NCBI RefSeq assembly: GCF_036417845.1
Contig: NC_089980.1
Location: 55,674,501 to 55,738,500 of the forward strand
Direction: 5' to 3'
Origin: Apteryx mantelli
Taxonomy: Eukaryota; Chordata; Aves; Apterygiformes; Apterygidae
DNA length: 64,000 nt
The notes below the pieces were generated by a model that saw nothing but the letters and a program-made list of their open reading frames with translations, was not told the DNA's origin and made no database searches. Position numbers and translations under genes: made by a program. Numbering within the stretch: position 1 is the stretch's first letter; every line of letters starts with the position of its first letter. Of this stretch, positions 43,301 to 58,300 are shown piece by piece.

Positions 43301-46300
43301 AAGAACCTTGTGCTCCTCTCACTGGGGACAGGGCAAAGAGCAATGCCGCTGGGCTCCACTCTTAGGGCTACCCAAAGTTACCTTTTCGGAAGCTGCGTGT
43401 CATCTGCAAAGCAACCACCACCAGAGACGGGCGCACAAACACGTTCAGCAACTGGTTCCTGTAGGTTCCACACATGAGGACAGCCAGAGCTCGCTTAAAG
43501 ATGATCTCCCCTACAGCTCCATCTTCTGTTCCTTTGTCATTTAGGACCACATGGCCATCTACAAGGCGAGCGATGTTGGAATGCAGAGCAAGGCCAGATG
43601 TAATTGCTTTTTTGGCACATAGGTTATCTAGCAGGAAAACACAACACTCAGGCAGATGCAAAAGGGAATACATCTCAGTTGGAAGCGCACATGACAGCAT
43701 CATAGTAATAGGAATGGGAGTCACGCACACAACAAGAACAAAATATGTCAAAGTCAAAATTAGATAAATCCCTTATTTAAAGAGGGACTGACTCCAGCAT
43801 TAGCTAACACAAGTACACAGATATCAGCAAGATGCTTGAATCAACTTTGGGCAAGATTCTGTTTTCAAGAACCTGTGTGTTGTCATCCAAACTGAAGGAA
43901 AATTATCTGAGAGAAGTTTCCACAATACAACCATACAAGGATATCATAAACAAGTAAATATGAAAGCTGAAATAGCCTAATAGATAAAGGCAGTGTCTTC
44001 TGGCACCTGAGCTTTTTAAAGATGACTTTACCATTTTCATCATTCAGGAAATGGAGACTATGCTTTTGCTTAGGCATTTCTGACACTAAGTTTTGAATCA
44101 GATTCACAAGTCTTTTTAATATTTTTCTTAATTCTCTTATACAAGGAAGCCCTCATCCCAAACTAAGTTTAAAGAAATCCTAATAGAAGGGTCATGACAT
44201 AAAACACCTGCTCCAGAAGAAAACAGACTGTACTTAAATGCTCTTCTTGTTTCATAAGACAATTCTGACATTCATTTTAAGGAGTCTAAAGCAAGGAGGT
44301 GTGTGACTTTGGGGGTTTTTGAAACAAGAAGGTTCTTCCAAGGCAGGCACAAGTTTTGCAAACCTGTGTGTAAGCCTTTTCATTGGATTGACACACAGCA
44401 AGCTTTGTGGAAAGATAATGAATGGTATCTTAAGTCTTGAAATACGCTCACCTTATTTTAAAATGCTTTAAGCTTTAAACACTATCCAAACATTCTCCGT
44501 GTAGAGTGACAGACTGTACCCTTTGGCAAGCAAGGGAAGAAGCAATAAAAACTAACATAATGATATACTTTACTTGATCATAGCAACACAAGTATATCAA
44601 ATCAATACAGGCCTTGATGGCAAGAGGAAAGGAGAAACTCACATATTCCGTATTCTTTCCTCTTAACATAGCTTTCACGTAGAATCTCAATGCATTTTAT
44701 TTGTTCCTTTGGCCTGTTTTGTTCCAATTTTGCCAGAGCTCTCAAGTTTCTCAGTGTAATAAGCAGAAGTGTGAGAAAGTCATTTTGCAGTTCCTGTTTC
44801 TAAAACAAAACTTCTAACACCTCAGCAAATATTCTGCCTGTATCAACTAACCAGCATGATAAAAGGAGAAATAGCTAGCAGTTTGGAGACAGAAGAATAG
44901 ACAGGGTACATGTAGTTTCTGACTTTGTGGCATCTCCAAGTTAACCTTTAAAATGTACTTATTTTTTCAAATTATTGACACTCCCCCCAAAATATAATAA
45001 AAAGCCTGTTTCTATGCAAATGATGCCTAGAGCAGAACCAAAACATTGTGGTAGAATCTGCTCAGTTGTTGTCATTTCTCTGTTTCATTACCATGCCTAT
45101 TTTCCATACCCTGACTACACTACAACTCAACTAAAGCAAAAGCTTATTCATCATTGCCAAGAAAACAGTCAAAATAAATGGGCAAACCCAAATGTGGTGT
45201 GTTCTTCAGTTTATAGTAAGATTCTACATCATGCTTAAGTATCCCCATGAAATTTGTCCTTTTACCAGCCTGGCAGGAGTAGACCTTGCCTGTATTCACA
45301 ACAGTGAAGATCTCTGGAGGAAGTAGTATTCTTCCAGAAATGGCAGAGTTCTGTTAAAACTATGGCCTGCTTGTATTTCTTTCTTGCAGCATTGAGAGAG
45401 ATCCTTGATTATAAACATGACTATAGAAGCACAGATCTGTAGTTTAAACATACCTAGAGTGAAAAGGTAAATGTATTTGTATTATATAATTATTTTTCTT
45501 TGCCTGCTTTACCACTTATATCCTGAGGCTCCACAATGAATTACCTGTGTCACCTTGGCTCACAGAGAGAAGTGAAATACAAAAAAAATTATTTAGAAAG
45601 TTGGAAGGAGAATCAACCTTTCAGCAGCCAGATATATATATGTATATATTTCATATATATTCATATACATATGAAAAGAATCTTCTCCCCCAAGCCCACC
45701 ACTCTTTCTGAGGATAAAGCAAAATGTAAAAATAAACAGACAAATTATAGCTTTGATTTTATCTCACATATACCTTTGGGCTAGTTCTTTGCCACAGTAG
45801 CAATTTATACTACAGTAAATATCAAGAAACAGCATTATACTGAGTTACTGTTGCAGAGTGGGTAATTGCCTGTGACTTACATTTAAAAAGATAGGGTTCA
45901 GAAAGATAGACATTAGGTAAATCTCAGCACTCCTTAATACAATCACGTTATAATTTTCCCTTCATTACACACTTCAAGAAATAATAGTAAAATATCTGTT
46001 CTGCCTCCACCTCACTGGTTTTCAAAGTAGTATCTTCTACAGCCTGAACCAAAAACCTTCAGCTTTTAGCATCATTTTTGCATATCCTAAAACCCCATTT
46101 ATGACTCATTACCAAGGAAAACATTATACTGTAAAGTCACCATACACTGCTTCCACGTAAATATAATTTATCCTTCATAAACAACAATAATAATAGAAAT
46201 AACACTTTCTCTGCATACCAGGCCACTCAATGAATCCTCCAAAAGTCTGTGTTAAGCCTTTAAGCCAAAGGGTCTTTTCTATTAGAAGTTCAAAATCCAC

Positions 46301-49300
46301 GGCTGGCAAATTCTGGAGCAGGACAGCAGCAACTAGCACCCATGGTCTCAAAACCATGTTTTCTATTTGCAAGAGCTCCATTTTATAAGCTACATCACTG
46401 ACAAATTCTTGAATATCATCAGATGGCTTTTGGGGCAGATGCCTGGAAAAAACAAAAAAAACCCACCACAGTTAAAGGTAAAAAGCTCTGAAATGTAAGA
46501 TCTAAATTATATCCTTCCCTATTTGCTCCTTATTGCTCCCAGATCCATCACCACTTTATAGCATCTAACATCTGGAGAGTAATTCTATCCATGTAGTATG
46601 TACTACAGGAGACCTGAAGTACAGAGCAAAACAACAGTAGCTTCATGATAGCATTTAAAATACAGAACCCTGTATTGACACTGCACATTTGCTATCTGCA
46701 GAAAAAGAAATACCAGGGCTTACATTCCGATATCAAATTGCAAAAGTCACCCAATCCAGTCAAAGCTACAGCTTCCTGGTGCATGATCAAGTAACAGTTT
46801 GCAGTAACAAAGCAAAAAGGGAGAGGAAAGTAAATTTTTAAGTGACAAAAACACTGAATTCTCAAAAAAATGCCTCTAAGAGCTTTGCACAGCTCATGCA
46901 TCATCATAAAATTTTTAAATGACATTTCTCAACACAATACAAAGCTACAGCAAGTAACAACTTATTTCAGGAACACCCTATCACAAGCACAATAACCCTG
47001 TGCTCAGACAAAACAGGTTCAGCGGTCTAAATAGTCAGATCACAGGGAGGAGAGAAAAGCTAAAAATAGACAAAGTACTGAAAGCACCTTTCTTAATTAT
47101 TTTACACAGGTGAAGACTAAAGAAATGCTTTTCCTGTGTACAAACCATGAAAGATGTGGTACCTGGGAACCAAATTATACGGGCATCGATTAATCCTCCC
47201 AGATGCTAAGGTTCGGAGCGACACCGGCTGGCCAACGTAAATATGTATCGTCCCAAAATTGTCACTGAGAATTCTTCTGGCTTTCAACAAGCCCTAAGAA
47301 AATGGAGAGAACGAAGAGCAAATTTTAATGCTACAGGGTATGTATACACCCAACTATGCTCTGTTCTTATGGAATTTACGTACAGACGTAGATTCTTTGG
47401 GCTTTGGGACTCCTAGGAGTTCATAGGCATAGAGGGATTCTTCTAATATCCTCTCATAGCTGATGCTGATGGGAACAAGGTACGTGTCGAAGACTTCACG
47501 TTTAAAAAACGGCTCCATCACAATACTGAGAAGACCTGCAAATAGGGGGAGGAAAAAAAAAAAAAGTGAATCACTTGTCTTTTTGGAGCGGGGAACAGCA
47601 ACTGCCATTTAACTTTGAAGATGATTAAAAACTAAATTAAATAATTAAAGATTAAAAGCTGCCAACTGACATGCACTGTGCTCGCTCTCTTTTCAAGCGA
47701 ACAGAAGAACAAGATGTTGCCCAGGCTTTAAAACACAAAGCAAACATAAGCAATGCATTCGGTCAGCTAGGTGTGCTCTTTTCAATAGTACTGCTGTGCA
47801 CTCACTCACACAGTATCTTCCTTCTAAGGATCCCTCATTTCAATTACAAACAGTTAATTTAAAATATTTCTGTGCTGGCAAGGGGATGCCTAGCAGTCAA
47901 GTACACAGCGGGACAACAGGAGAGAAAGCGGTAGAGTGCAACAGACTTGTATTGCCATTTTTTACAGCCTTGAAACTCTAACCATAGTGTTTTACACTAT
48001 TCTGACAGACCTCAACCATTTCCCACCGCTTTAACACCCCACATTGTCTGAGGAACTTAAGAAATAAGCCACTGATGACAATACTCATAAACATGAAGAG
48101 CTCTAAGTTTTCAACCAACCTACCAAACTTTGGAGTCAGAGTCTTGGCAGTGCGGCTTCTAGTCCCTTCAAGAAAAAATTCGATTGGGGCATAGCCATTC
48201 TTCAAAAATAAAACAAGACAAAAAAAAATGGTCAGAACAATATTTCTTCTTTATTTCCCCTCAGAAATTTTTGTTAAGTTTTTTAAATGGAAGCCATGCA
48301 CATCTAACTTCAGTCATCTCTAAGTCTATATGCATCCAATGTATTTGTCACACCATATAGCTAAATTTTACACATTTTGCCTGTGCATGAGATATGGGCA
48401 CATGATTAAAAGCAACTGATGAGCTGTGATTTGGTTACCACCTACTGTTGAACTGTATAATGGAGTGCATGCGTGCTCTCCGCTTGCATCAATTCTGAGG
48501 GAAAATTCATTTCCTCAGATCACAGTGAAATTTTCAATCATGTACCTACAACATCACGAATATTTCACAAGAATCATTGCAACAGAGTATTTCTTAAGCA
48601 CACGTTTTGATAGTTCAGTAATTTATTTACCCTTAACATAGTTTTTACATATTCAGCAAAAACTGCCCAATACAGTCTGTTCCCACCGAAGGAACGTCGC
48701 ATAAAAAAGGCACCTGCCCTTCGCAGCAGCTCACCAACTATTTTCATTCCTAGGAAATCTGGAAAAAACAAACAAAAAACAAAACCACACACACAAAACT
48801 CATTGATTAATATCAGCCAGCAGGGTAGACCAGTTTCCCTAAAACACTGATTCAATTACCAGAATACAGGAGAATCAAGGATTCTATTGTTGGAAATACC
48901 TTTACTTGCTTTCAGAACATCAAGCAAGACACATGTAGGCATGACTGATATATGTTTTCAAGCTTTTTGCACACGGCATACATTTAAAACAATTTCTTTG
49001 GATAATTTAGATGGTCAGATTTCAGTCATAACGAAGGCTGTATTTAGTTCATTGTCTCACTTACCTTCAGAAAGATTAGTTACCATTTAATACATCCTAG
49101 AAGACACAGAAGTTAACTGAATAATTACACTGTATACAGTTATACCACTTGAGATCCTGACTCATCACCTTTTGGGTGGTGATGGGAAGAGGAATCAAAT
49201 CAAATCAATTAAACTTTTGGTAGTTTTCTAGTTTTACATGATCAGGGTCAACACTTAACTTGCCAAAACCAGGCAATGCTTTAACAGCTTTTTAAGGGAG

Positions 49301-52300
49301 GCATTTAAAACAAGAGTCTACACAGCAGCTGGCCATTTGCTGCTTCAGTCTCCTTGTCACCTCAAACAGTGAAACATCTGAGAACAGGGATTCCCTTGGT
49401 AAATAAGTTACATTTCCAGCTGCAACATTGACATGACTGCCTTGAAGATCTGATGTAATTTTATAGTACACACACATGTGCTTTATATATGTGTGTGTGC
49501 GTGTATATATGTATACACACAATTATTATTTTTATATATGCTACTGCATATATATAGAAACATTTTATTTTGTGTATATATAGCTCTTATAATACATATA
49601 ACTTACACTTTAAGCGCACACTGCCTCACCCATTCTGTGCCTTGAACGTCACTTGCTCCTGGTCCCAGGTCATGAGACAGAAATGTAGATCCAAGCACCA
49701 GCTGGGTCCCTGCTAATGCAGCACCACATATACTGTGGTGTTACCAGCAACTGTTTACCTTACTTTAGCTGATCCCCATATATCTGTCTGTATGGTACCT
49801 GGAGTCAAGGGATAACTAACAGAGGAGAGGCACTTATCACTGAGATCAGGAGAGTGTCTCTCCACTCAGCACAAGTACCACTTTGAAAGTGAGTCTGTGT
49901 ACCACATCTTGTGAACCTCTAATACAATATGTAGTAAATATGACTAAAATTGTGGAGTGCTGTGTGTGTTTCCACCAGACAGAGGACTCTAAAATGATAC
50001 ACACACTCACAGCAACATAACGACACTGCAAAACCCTAATTCTGGAGAAATTTGTCCCCAAAATATCTAAAAAATTTAAAAAAAGTTAATTATTAAAAAA
50101 TCCCTCTAAGCTAACTCAGTAATATCTTGAGTGTTTTGAGGCCCATAACTTAAAACAGATATTGGTCTAATCCAGAAGTCAGCAAAGGAGGACACTGGTA
50201 CCTACAACAGCACGTGGGCAGTAACGTGTGACAGGTCAGCAGCTGCAATTCCTTAAAAAAGGCAACTATGAGACAGCAACTTCTCAATTCACCAGAAGCT
50301 AACCTGTATTACCCAGAGGCAAGATAACATTAATTCACAGAGCAGCAGAATCTTGTCTTCCCTACCAAACACATTCCCTCAGCTTCTGCTGATTTTCTAC
50401 TGGTATACCTAACTTCTCGTTTGGAAAAGAAAAATACAGAAAAATACAAAAGAAAAATTCCCAGCCACTGGTCCAACCTATTCTAGAGCATCAGAAGAGT
50501 GTTAAGTGCAAAATTTCAGAAGCACACCCTAAATCAGCTCTGTCCTCAATTCATTTTAATGGGAGGAAAGCTAAGCTTAATACGGACCTGAAAAACCTAC
50601 CTTTAACTTTTAGCTATTACAGGTGCCTACTCAATAAAAGAGTTACCAAATTTGTGGCACTTTTCATGCAAGAAGCTCAAAGCAAAGTTCCTGGCATCAG
50701 ATAGCACCTACTGAAAAAGGATAGTGACTCAGGTTCTTGGAGAATTTTCAAATGCTTTTCCATCGAAAGCAACGGAAAATTTGTCAATTTGACAAAAGTG
50801 ACATGTTGCGAGATCGGGGGGAAGGAGGGGAACAACACCCTACCTGTTTATTTACAGGCTCATTCACTCCCTACTCTTTCAAAGAGATGAACTAGTAGAC
50901 TACAGTAGAGTAATACATTCCCAGATCTTTGCTAGCTTGCCCACGTGCATACAGGACTGCACTAGATCTCCAGCTGCTGTCTGCCCGCTTAGAAGACTTG
51001 GTTGACACCACACATTTCTCAGTTAAATGCTGGCATGAAGTCAGGATTTTCAAAAGCACATTAAGCCAGAAAATATTCACTGTCCAAGTTAAAAAACAAA
51101 CAAACAAACAAAAAAAAACACAATTTCATTTCCACAAATAAAACTGGCTTCATCTGCTTTAGGATTAAATATATCCAACAATAGGTCCATTGAGGCAAAT
51201 TTTGTTTTCCAGCCAGCTCTGCTCTCAGCACTTCACATAATGGAATTCTGCCAATGTTTTCAAGAGGATTGGTCATATCAGCATCAAGGTGATTGGCAGT
51301 TCATATCTGGCTACTATGACTGCACTTAGAACTGTATAAAGTATCAAAAAAGGCTCTGCATATGCAGTAGCTCTCAGTCAAGTTTTTGCCTGTTTCCAGC
51401 CAAAAAATATATACAGAAGTTGTCTTTTCAACGCCTAGCTTTGCCCATCCTCATGTCTGCATTTGGGACAGTTCCAGTCAAACTGGCTACTAAAAAAAAA
51501 ATTCACCTTTGAATAGACTCCTCAGCACAGACGGAGAGGCTTTCAGATGCTTTAAGCATCTCATCCAAGGGAGATATTCCAAGACATATTTGGAAAAAGA
51601 ACTTAAAGACAATTACTTATAGTAGCAGCTACCAGACCACTTGCTACAGATTCTCTGAATCCTGAAAACATTGTTAAGAGAACATACTTGCCTATTCCTG
51701 CAGCAATGACAGGCAGAGCCAAGTCATATGTATACAGCAAATAAGACAGCATCAAAAAATCTATGTAGCTTCGGTGACTGGGCAGAAGTACAACAGGATG
51801 CTCTTGAATGGCTTGTTGCAACTGAAAAAAAATCCAAACACAATATTGTTCCAATATTTACAGACTGCCTGTTGAAATTTGCAAACACAGACCTTTGTGT
51901 GGCTTAAGACAAAGAGAAGTTGATTTGCTTGAGGGTGGTTTCTCCATCTGCATGCTCTAAAATCTTTTTCAGTATGGGACCAGAGGAAATTTGGAGCTAT
52001 AGTTTCCATAACAGCAATGTGTGGTTCACAAGCATCGCAGGACTCATAAGTAGGGGCCACCTCACTGCACGATAACATAATCCAAATCCCTTTGATGGGC
52101 ATGAGAAACCCAATAGTGGCTGTCAGGGCTGACACTGCTAAGTCTTCCAGGGAGCACACTGCACCCTCCAGTGCAGCGACATCCTGCAAATGAAACAAGG
52201 GGACAACAGCTCCCTAGGGAACAAACTTAAAACATCCCCTGTCTCAGAGGCACACAGTGTTTCATGGATCTTAGCTGTATGAAGGTTTTGTGGGACAGAC

Positions 52301-55300
52301 AACCTGCTCAGTCAACTAACATTAGCCTTTCACCCCCAATTCAGCTAAATGCATTATTAAATCTACAAAAGCTGATCTAACAGAATCACTGAAAAATGCA
52401 TGCAAGTACTCCTTACATGTATGCTGTATTCTTATAAACAAAGCTTTCAATCACACTAATATATTCCAGCACTTAGTTCAGAAATCCACTAACTCTACTT
52501 AAATTATAATTCACTATCTGACCACTTGCTTTTTCTGTCTATATTCTTGGTCACATACCCACACTACCTCTAAAACTAGTCCCAGCATTTCTATTTATCT
52601 ACTGTCCAGGTAACTATTGCCACGTTCCACCCCACATGGAGAACTGCTTCTGGGATGTACTGTACTGTTTCCTGCTTTATAATGTAAATCAAGTTAAAAG
52701 AAAACAGACCAAAGTTTCTCCAGAACAAAACTCTTAAACATAAGCTTCTCCTTCCCTTATGTCCTACATCTCGTACACCATTTTATCAAAATTTGTTGCA
52801 TAGAGATCTATTTTAAAATTAGGAATTCAGACCCCTGCAGAGCTGGCAAAACAATGACATCACAAGAGTACAAAAAAAAAAAAAAAGGAACAAGAGTCAA
52901 AGGAAAAAAAATCACAGTATGTCTTTTTTGACAATTATCTATCTTTAATGACAACTCTATGGAAAAAAGATGCAAATAAGACTGTTCACATTACTTGTGC
53001 TTACAAGACCATAAATATTTTTATCCTACTAAAAAGTCTTAAGCAAACCCTTTCTAAGCATCAAAATAAACAGCATAAAAAAGAATTTTCTTTTTTAATC
53101 TTACAATTGCAATATATTGCATTCATTTCCAAATGTATTCCAAGTGCAGATCTACCTAAACTCTGCAAAAGTGGTAAGAAGTTTTGTATAAAAATGTCTC
53201 CTCATTGTAGGCAGCATCTGGAATAGTACAGGAAATCTTGCTGACTACTTGCATCTAAAATACTTAAACAGCATCTGCTTTTTTTCCCTTTATTGTTTTT
53301 TAAGAGGTGCAATAATAAACACAAGTGCAGGGTATTTTTTTTTAATGGCTCTTTTAAGTTTTTGTATTTGTTACTTGGAGTGAAGATTGGAGTCTTTGAG
53401 TGGCTAGTATGAAAGTATTATAGCTTTTTTTTTTTCCTCTCTCTTAAATAGTACTCACTCTCTGCATTCCTTCTTCATTCACGCAAACTCTCTGAAAAAG
53501 CCGTTTAAATATTTTGCTCAGAGTAAAGGCAAAGAATCTGACAGCTCCTAATTGCATACTGTGGCCCATCTCATCCAGGATTTCCATGGCTTCTTCTTGA
53601 ATAATATCAGGTGACTCTCCTGTCTCTTTTGCTAACTAAAGGGAAAGAAACAAACAAGAAAGCAGTCAGAAGTCGTCCCCTCCTTCCTCCCTCCACACAC
53701 ACTGCTCCATGGGCCACAAGAATTAGGGCAAAACTAATGCGATAGTCAGCAAGATTTTACTCTGTGTGACAGAGAGGCACCTAATCTTACTGAACCTGTT
53801 CCGTGTCAACCAACAAAAGAAAGCCAAGTTAAAGCTATTTAAAATCAAAAATTAACTTAGATGTCAATGGCGGGGCAGGGGAGCAACACATTTTTTTCCC
53901 CAAACACACTATCTGAATGTTTTAGCCTATAGTATCTACAGGGGAGGTTTAAGATAGAAGAATATTTCACATATTTTTTGGTCTGAAGAAGGCTGTGTGC
54001 AATTTTCCTCAACTGGTAAATAAAACAAAGCCTATATTTGCAAAGATATTCACAAGGTAAATCTGCGAAGTGCACTTGAGTTAAATTTTCAGACTTGTCT
54101 GAAGAGTCTCAACCCTATCATGCTTGAATTTCTTTGTAATGTATTATTTTGGCAATCACAAGTTGAAAAGCATACAAAGCACTGTCTCTACCAGCTTTGC
54201 GTATCAATGTTCTCTTTCTGTTGCCATGCACATTTCTTTTTGAAGTTTCTTAAAACAGACTTAAATAATGGCATCTCTCTTATTTGACATTAAATCTAAA
54301 AATATTTAACTGAAAAGCTGGTCCTTTACTATTACGGAATGAGGAACATGCATTTCACTAACCACGGAGCCCCCTCCCTCCAGGAGGAGGGAGGAGGAAT
54401 GACAGGACAAAAAAAGCCTTCAAAACCACTGTTTACCCATTATTGTTATTCTACAACACATAAGACAATCCATCTCCTTTAGCTACCTCCATGCATCTCC
54501 AAGTACCACTTTACTATCAGATCTATTTGTTTTAATAAATGCATTAGTTTTCATCCTGAATATTTCCATGTGTAGCTATAACTGATCATTTTAACCATTT
54601 GAAGCCAAAAATTTGCTTCCACTTAAGCCTAAGACAATCAGTCTCTCTTAGGAAGCAATAAATTATTCTTGTTATTCACTAAGGGAAGAGATGTTGTTCT
54701 CACTCATCAGTAAAATTTTTATCACACAGTTGATCCTTTGTGAATTAAGTGCACGTTCACTATAGAGCTAGGCACCTCCTCCCTAAAACCTGGGATAAAG
54801 AAATCATACTGGCCACGTAGAAAAGCTAAAATAAACAAATGCACTTTATTTCACACATTGAACATTACTAGCCTCAGCAACTTGCCACAAGAACAAATTC
54901 TAGGACGCTTGTGTAAGCTGAATAAACTCTGCCCAGACAGGAGGCATGCTAACCGCACACTGTTGGGCATATTGCCCCAAATAGTCCTAATTGGATACTT
55001 TCAGTAATCTCAAGTCCAAAGTTGAGAACTAGACTGCAATGGCAGGACTGTTAACACCCTTCAACTATTTGGTGCTTGGTTGAAAATTTTTCATCAAAAT
55101 GGTTTTTCATCAGAAAAACAGCACTTCAAAAGAAAACATCACACAAAAGTCTTTCTGACAAATCCTCCGTAAAATATTTTCTTCCAGTAAATGCTTTAGT
55201 GCTTGCAAAGTTGAAAGGTTCAATTTTTTGAATTTCATATTACTTAGCTCTTCTTCACAGTGGCAACAGGACTGCTTTGTAGGGCACGCTTTAATTTGTC

Positions 55301-58300
55301 ATGTCAAAACAAATTTTGATATACCATATGTAACGTTGACCATTAAAAAAATAAAAAAGGATTATGGCAGTCACTTACTCAGCTCTAACCATCTTACACA
55401 CTTCTGCTGACCTGGAATTATTTTTCTAGAATACTGAAAATAGCTACTATGCTAATTAACACGCTCTTATTTCAGCCATTTCAACACAATGGAAGATAGG
55501 AATCAGTTTGGATACAACATTTTATTCATTACAAGGTAGTAACTGCCCTTAATCTTAAATATTAAAATATGGTTATATCTTAGTGTTTCTAACCCAAAGA
55601 AATTGAGTGAAGTTTAATTGTGTGAAGTTTAATTCTAATTTTAGAGAATGCAGCATTCATGACCGATTCATAAATGTATCATCAGCCTATAAAATTACTA
55701 CAAGACTCCCTCAAAGTACAAAAATGCCTACGATAAAGGAGGGTGCTTATGTCTTTCATAATGCTGCTTTATGTCAAGGACAGTGGAGGACAGGAAAAAA
55801 AAAAAAGTCAAGCACATTGGATACGATACAGGGAGAACTGTCATATATGCAAAATCAAAACTCTGCTATGTGAACTAGTGATCTAGCAGCTTCAGTGACA
55901 GCTCTGTGGTAAATCAGTACTTGTTTTTCCTGCCAGAAGAGCGTGGCTCTCAAGTTACTGATTTATTGGATTGTCTTTCAAACTACAGCAATCATGTTTG
56001 ACAAGGTCGGCAATAATTTTTTTTTCCCCTTCTGCCACACAAAGTTTGGCTGTGTTCAGTCTGCTTTCTCTTACAGCTCAGCATTCAGACTCACCTGCTT
56101 GATAACATATTGAACTTGCTCTGACTGGAGAACAGCACTTTTAATAGCATTTGGCTTGCACGGTGAAAGCCCTTTGTAGATCACAGGTGCATAGCATTTC
56201 ATTGCGTATCTCAAGTCACTGGACACCCGTCTTTCCTCCAAGATGTCTTCAAACTCATCTCTTTTCTTTGACATGAGCTCTTTCTGCTGGGAATATACAA
56301 ATAAAGAATGAGACACTGTCTTCAGCTATTCGTTATTTTGCTACTGTAGCCAAGCAGATCACTGGTGTGCAATACTTTTGCAATGTTTGTTTTTTTTAGA
56401 TTTCTAAAATATCTGCATACCATACTCTGAATGCATGAACAAATATTACTTGCTTGGAAGAATGCTGCAATTAGAAAGAAATTAACCTCCAACTCCACCC
56501 CCCCCCCCCCAAAAAAAAAACCCCAACAACTTTCCAACTGCAAAGATCCCCAGCTCACCCTGTACCACATTACTTAATCCTGCCCAACAGGAAGAAGCCA
56601 AGAGAACACCTAGGCTTTGAAAGCCAAAATTCCTTGCCTCCAGCCTCTTCATGATTAATAGGTATTAACTAAAGAACCTTTGATTCCAACTGTTGCAACT
56701 GCATGAAGATAATGAGATGAATGGCATTACAAAAAAATAATGCCTGCCACTTTAAGCTGCATCTGGGACCTAGGTGATCCGTGACGGCTTTCACCAAGCT
56801 CAGATATAAGGTACAAAAAACACAGTCAGATAGGAACAAAACAAAAAACAATTACCAGCTAAGTACATGTGATTCATTCAACCACCTGGAGCTAGGCCCT
56901 ATCAGAACGCAACACAGTGCGCAGGCAGATAAAAAGAGAACACAGTCTCGAGCAGCCAACATCACTACAGAGCAGAAAAGCTAGCTGCACATCAGGAACT
57001 AATTGTAGATCCATCCTGCTGCAGAAATCTCCATGATAAAACTCTTCCACTAGTATCTTCTACACTGGAGAGAGAGGTCTCCTATTATCTATCTCCTGTA
57101 ACATCACAATGTGCATGAATGACCCCTTAGTCTTTCTAAAACGGAACTTGTATTCATCTAAACTTCAACACAGCAGCAACAGCCACCAGCCAAGCAAGGC
57201 AACTGCATGGGCCAGCCTCAATGAAATACAAATATAAAGGCAACTATTTTGATTAAGCACATTTTTTAAAAGATACCAAAATAAAAAGGCTTCTGTCTTC
57301 CTCCGTCTTGAATGGTAGCACAGGCGTTCCCTTTCATTCGTTCATTCATTCTTCTCTTCCTATTTAAAACCTATGCAGAACAGTACCAATCTACATACTG
57401 AAGGATAAAACACATTCTTTCACTGGCTCTTGCAGTGGCATTTTCTGGTCTCAGGATGAAGGCCTGGCCAGCTAACACACACGAACGCTGGAAGCAGATA
57501 AGCAATATGCCCAGCAGCAGCAGCTGGGTGTTCAGCCTTGGGAGAGGGAGTTGTATTTCACTGCCAGTTGACCAGAGTCACATCTGCAACACTATCAAAA
57601 ACAGTTGACAGATTTAAAATAAGCATATAGCAAACATTTAGTTCCTGTCTGTTCATCAGCACAAGAAGATTTGGCCCAGAAATATCTCCACTTAAGAACC
57701 ACAAAAGAAACCCTTCAAAGCCTCAGCTGTATCAAAAGCCAGTTTCATTTTATTAGAGAACACAAACCCTGCTATAATGTTTGACCTTTTCATAATATTT
57801 TTCCCACACACAGTGTAATCAAATCTGGATACCATCTTTCTACCATAGCAGCGTTTGGTAGCTTCTAGCTTTCTAGCCTTCTAGCTTTTGTTTCCACTAT
57901 CATACTTCAGAGAACTGTCCTGCAGCAACTGCAGATACCAGTCTCTCCATGGGCTTTAAAAATTATCCGAGGGTTTGTTCATTTAAAAATTTCAGGCTTT
58001 TTTCAGGATGCATTAATGTTTTCAACCTTTCTTCTTCTGCAGCTAAATCAGTTGATGTTTTGCAAGAGCCAAGTAAGCTCAGAACAGATGAGAAGACTGG
58101 AAATAGCTTTTATTACTCTTCTGTTGCTACTGATACCTTATGTCAATCCCCTTGATCAAAAATAAAGACAGCAAAGAAAAACTTACATCCTGTAACAGCA
58201 AAAAGATGGCTCAGAATAGCATGAAAAAATATCAGTTGGTTCTACCTCATGCACATGCTTATATCAGTACATGACAAGACATTGCTCAGAAAATATAAGC

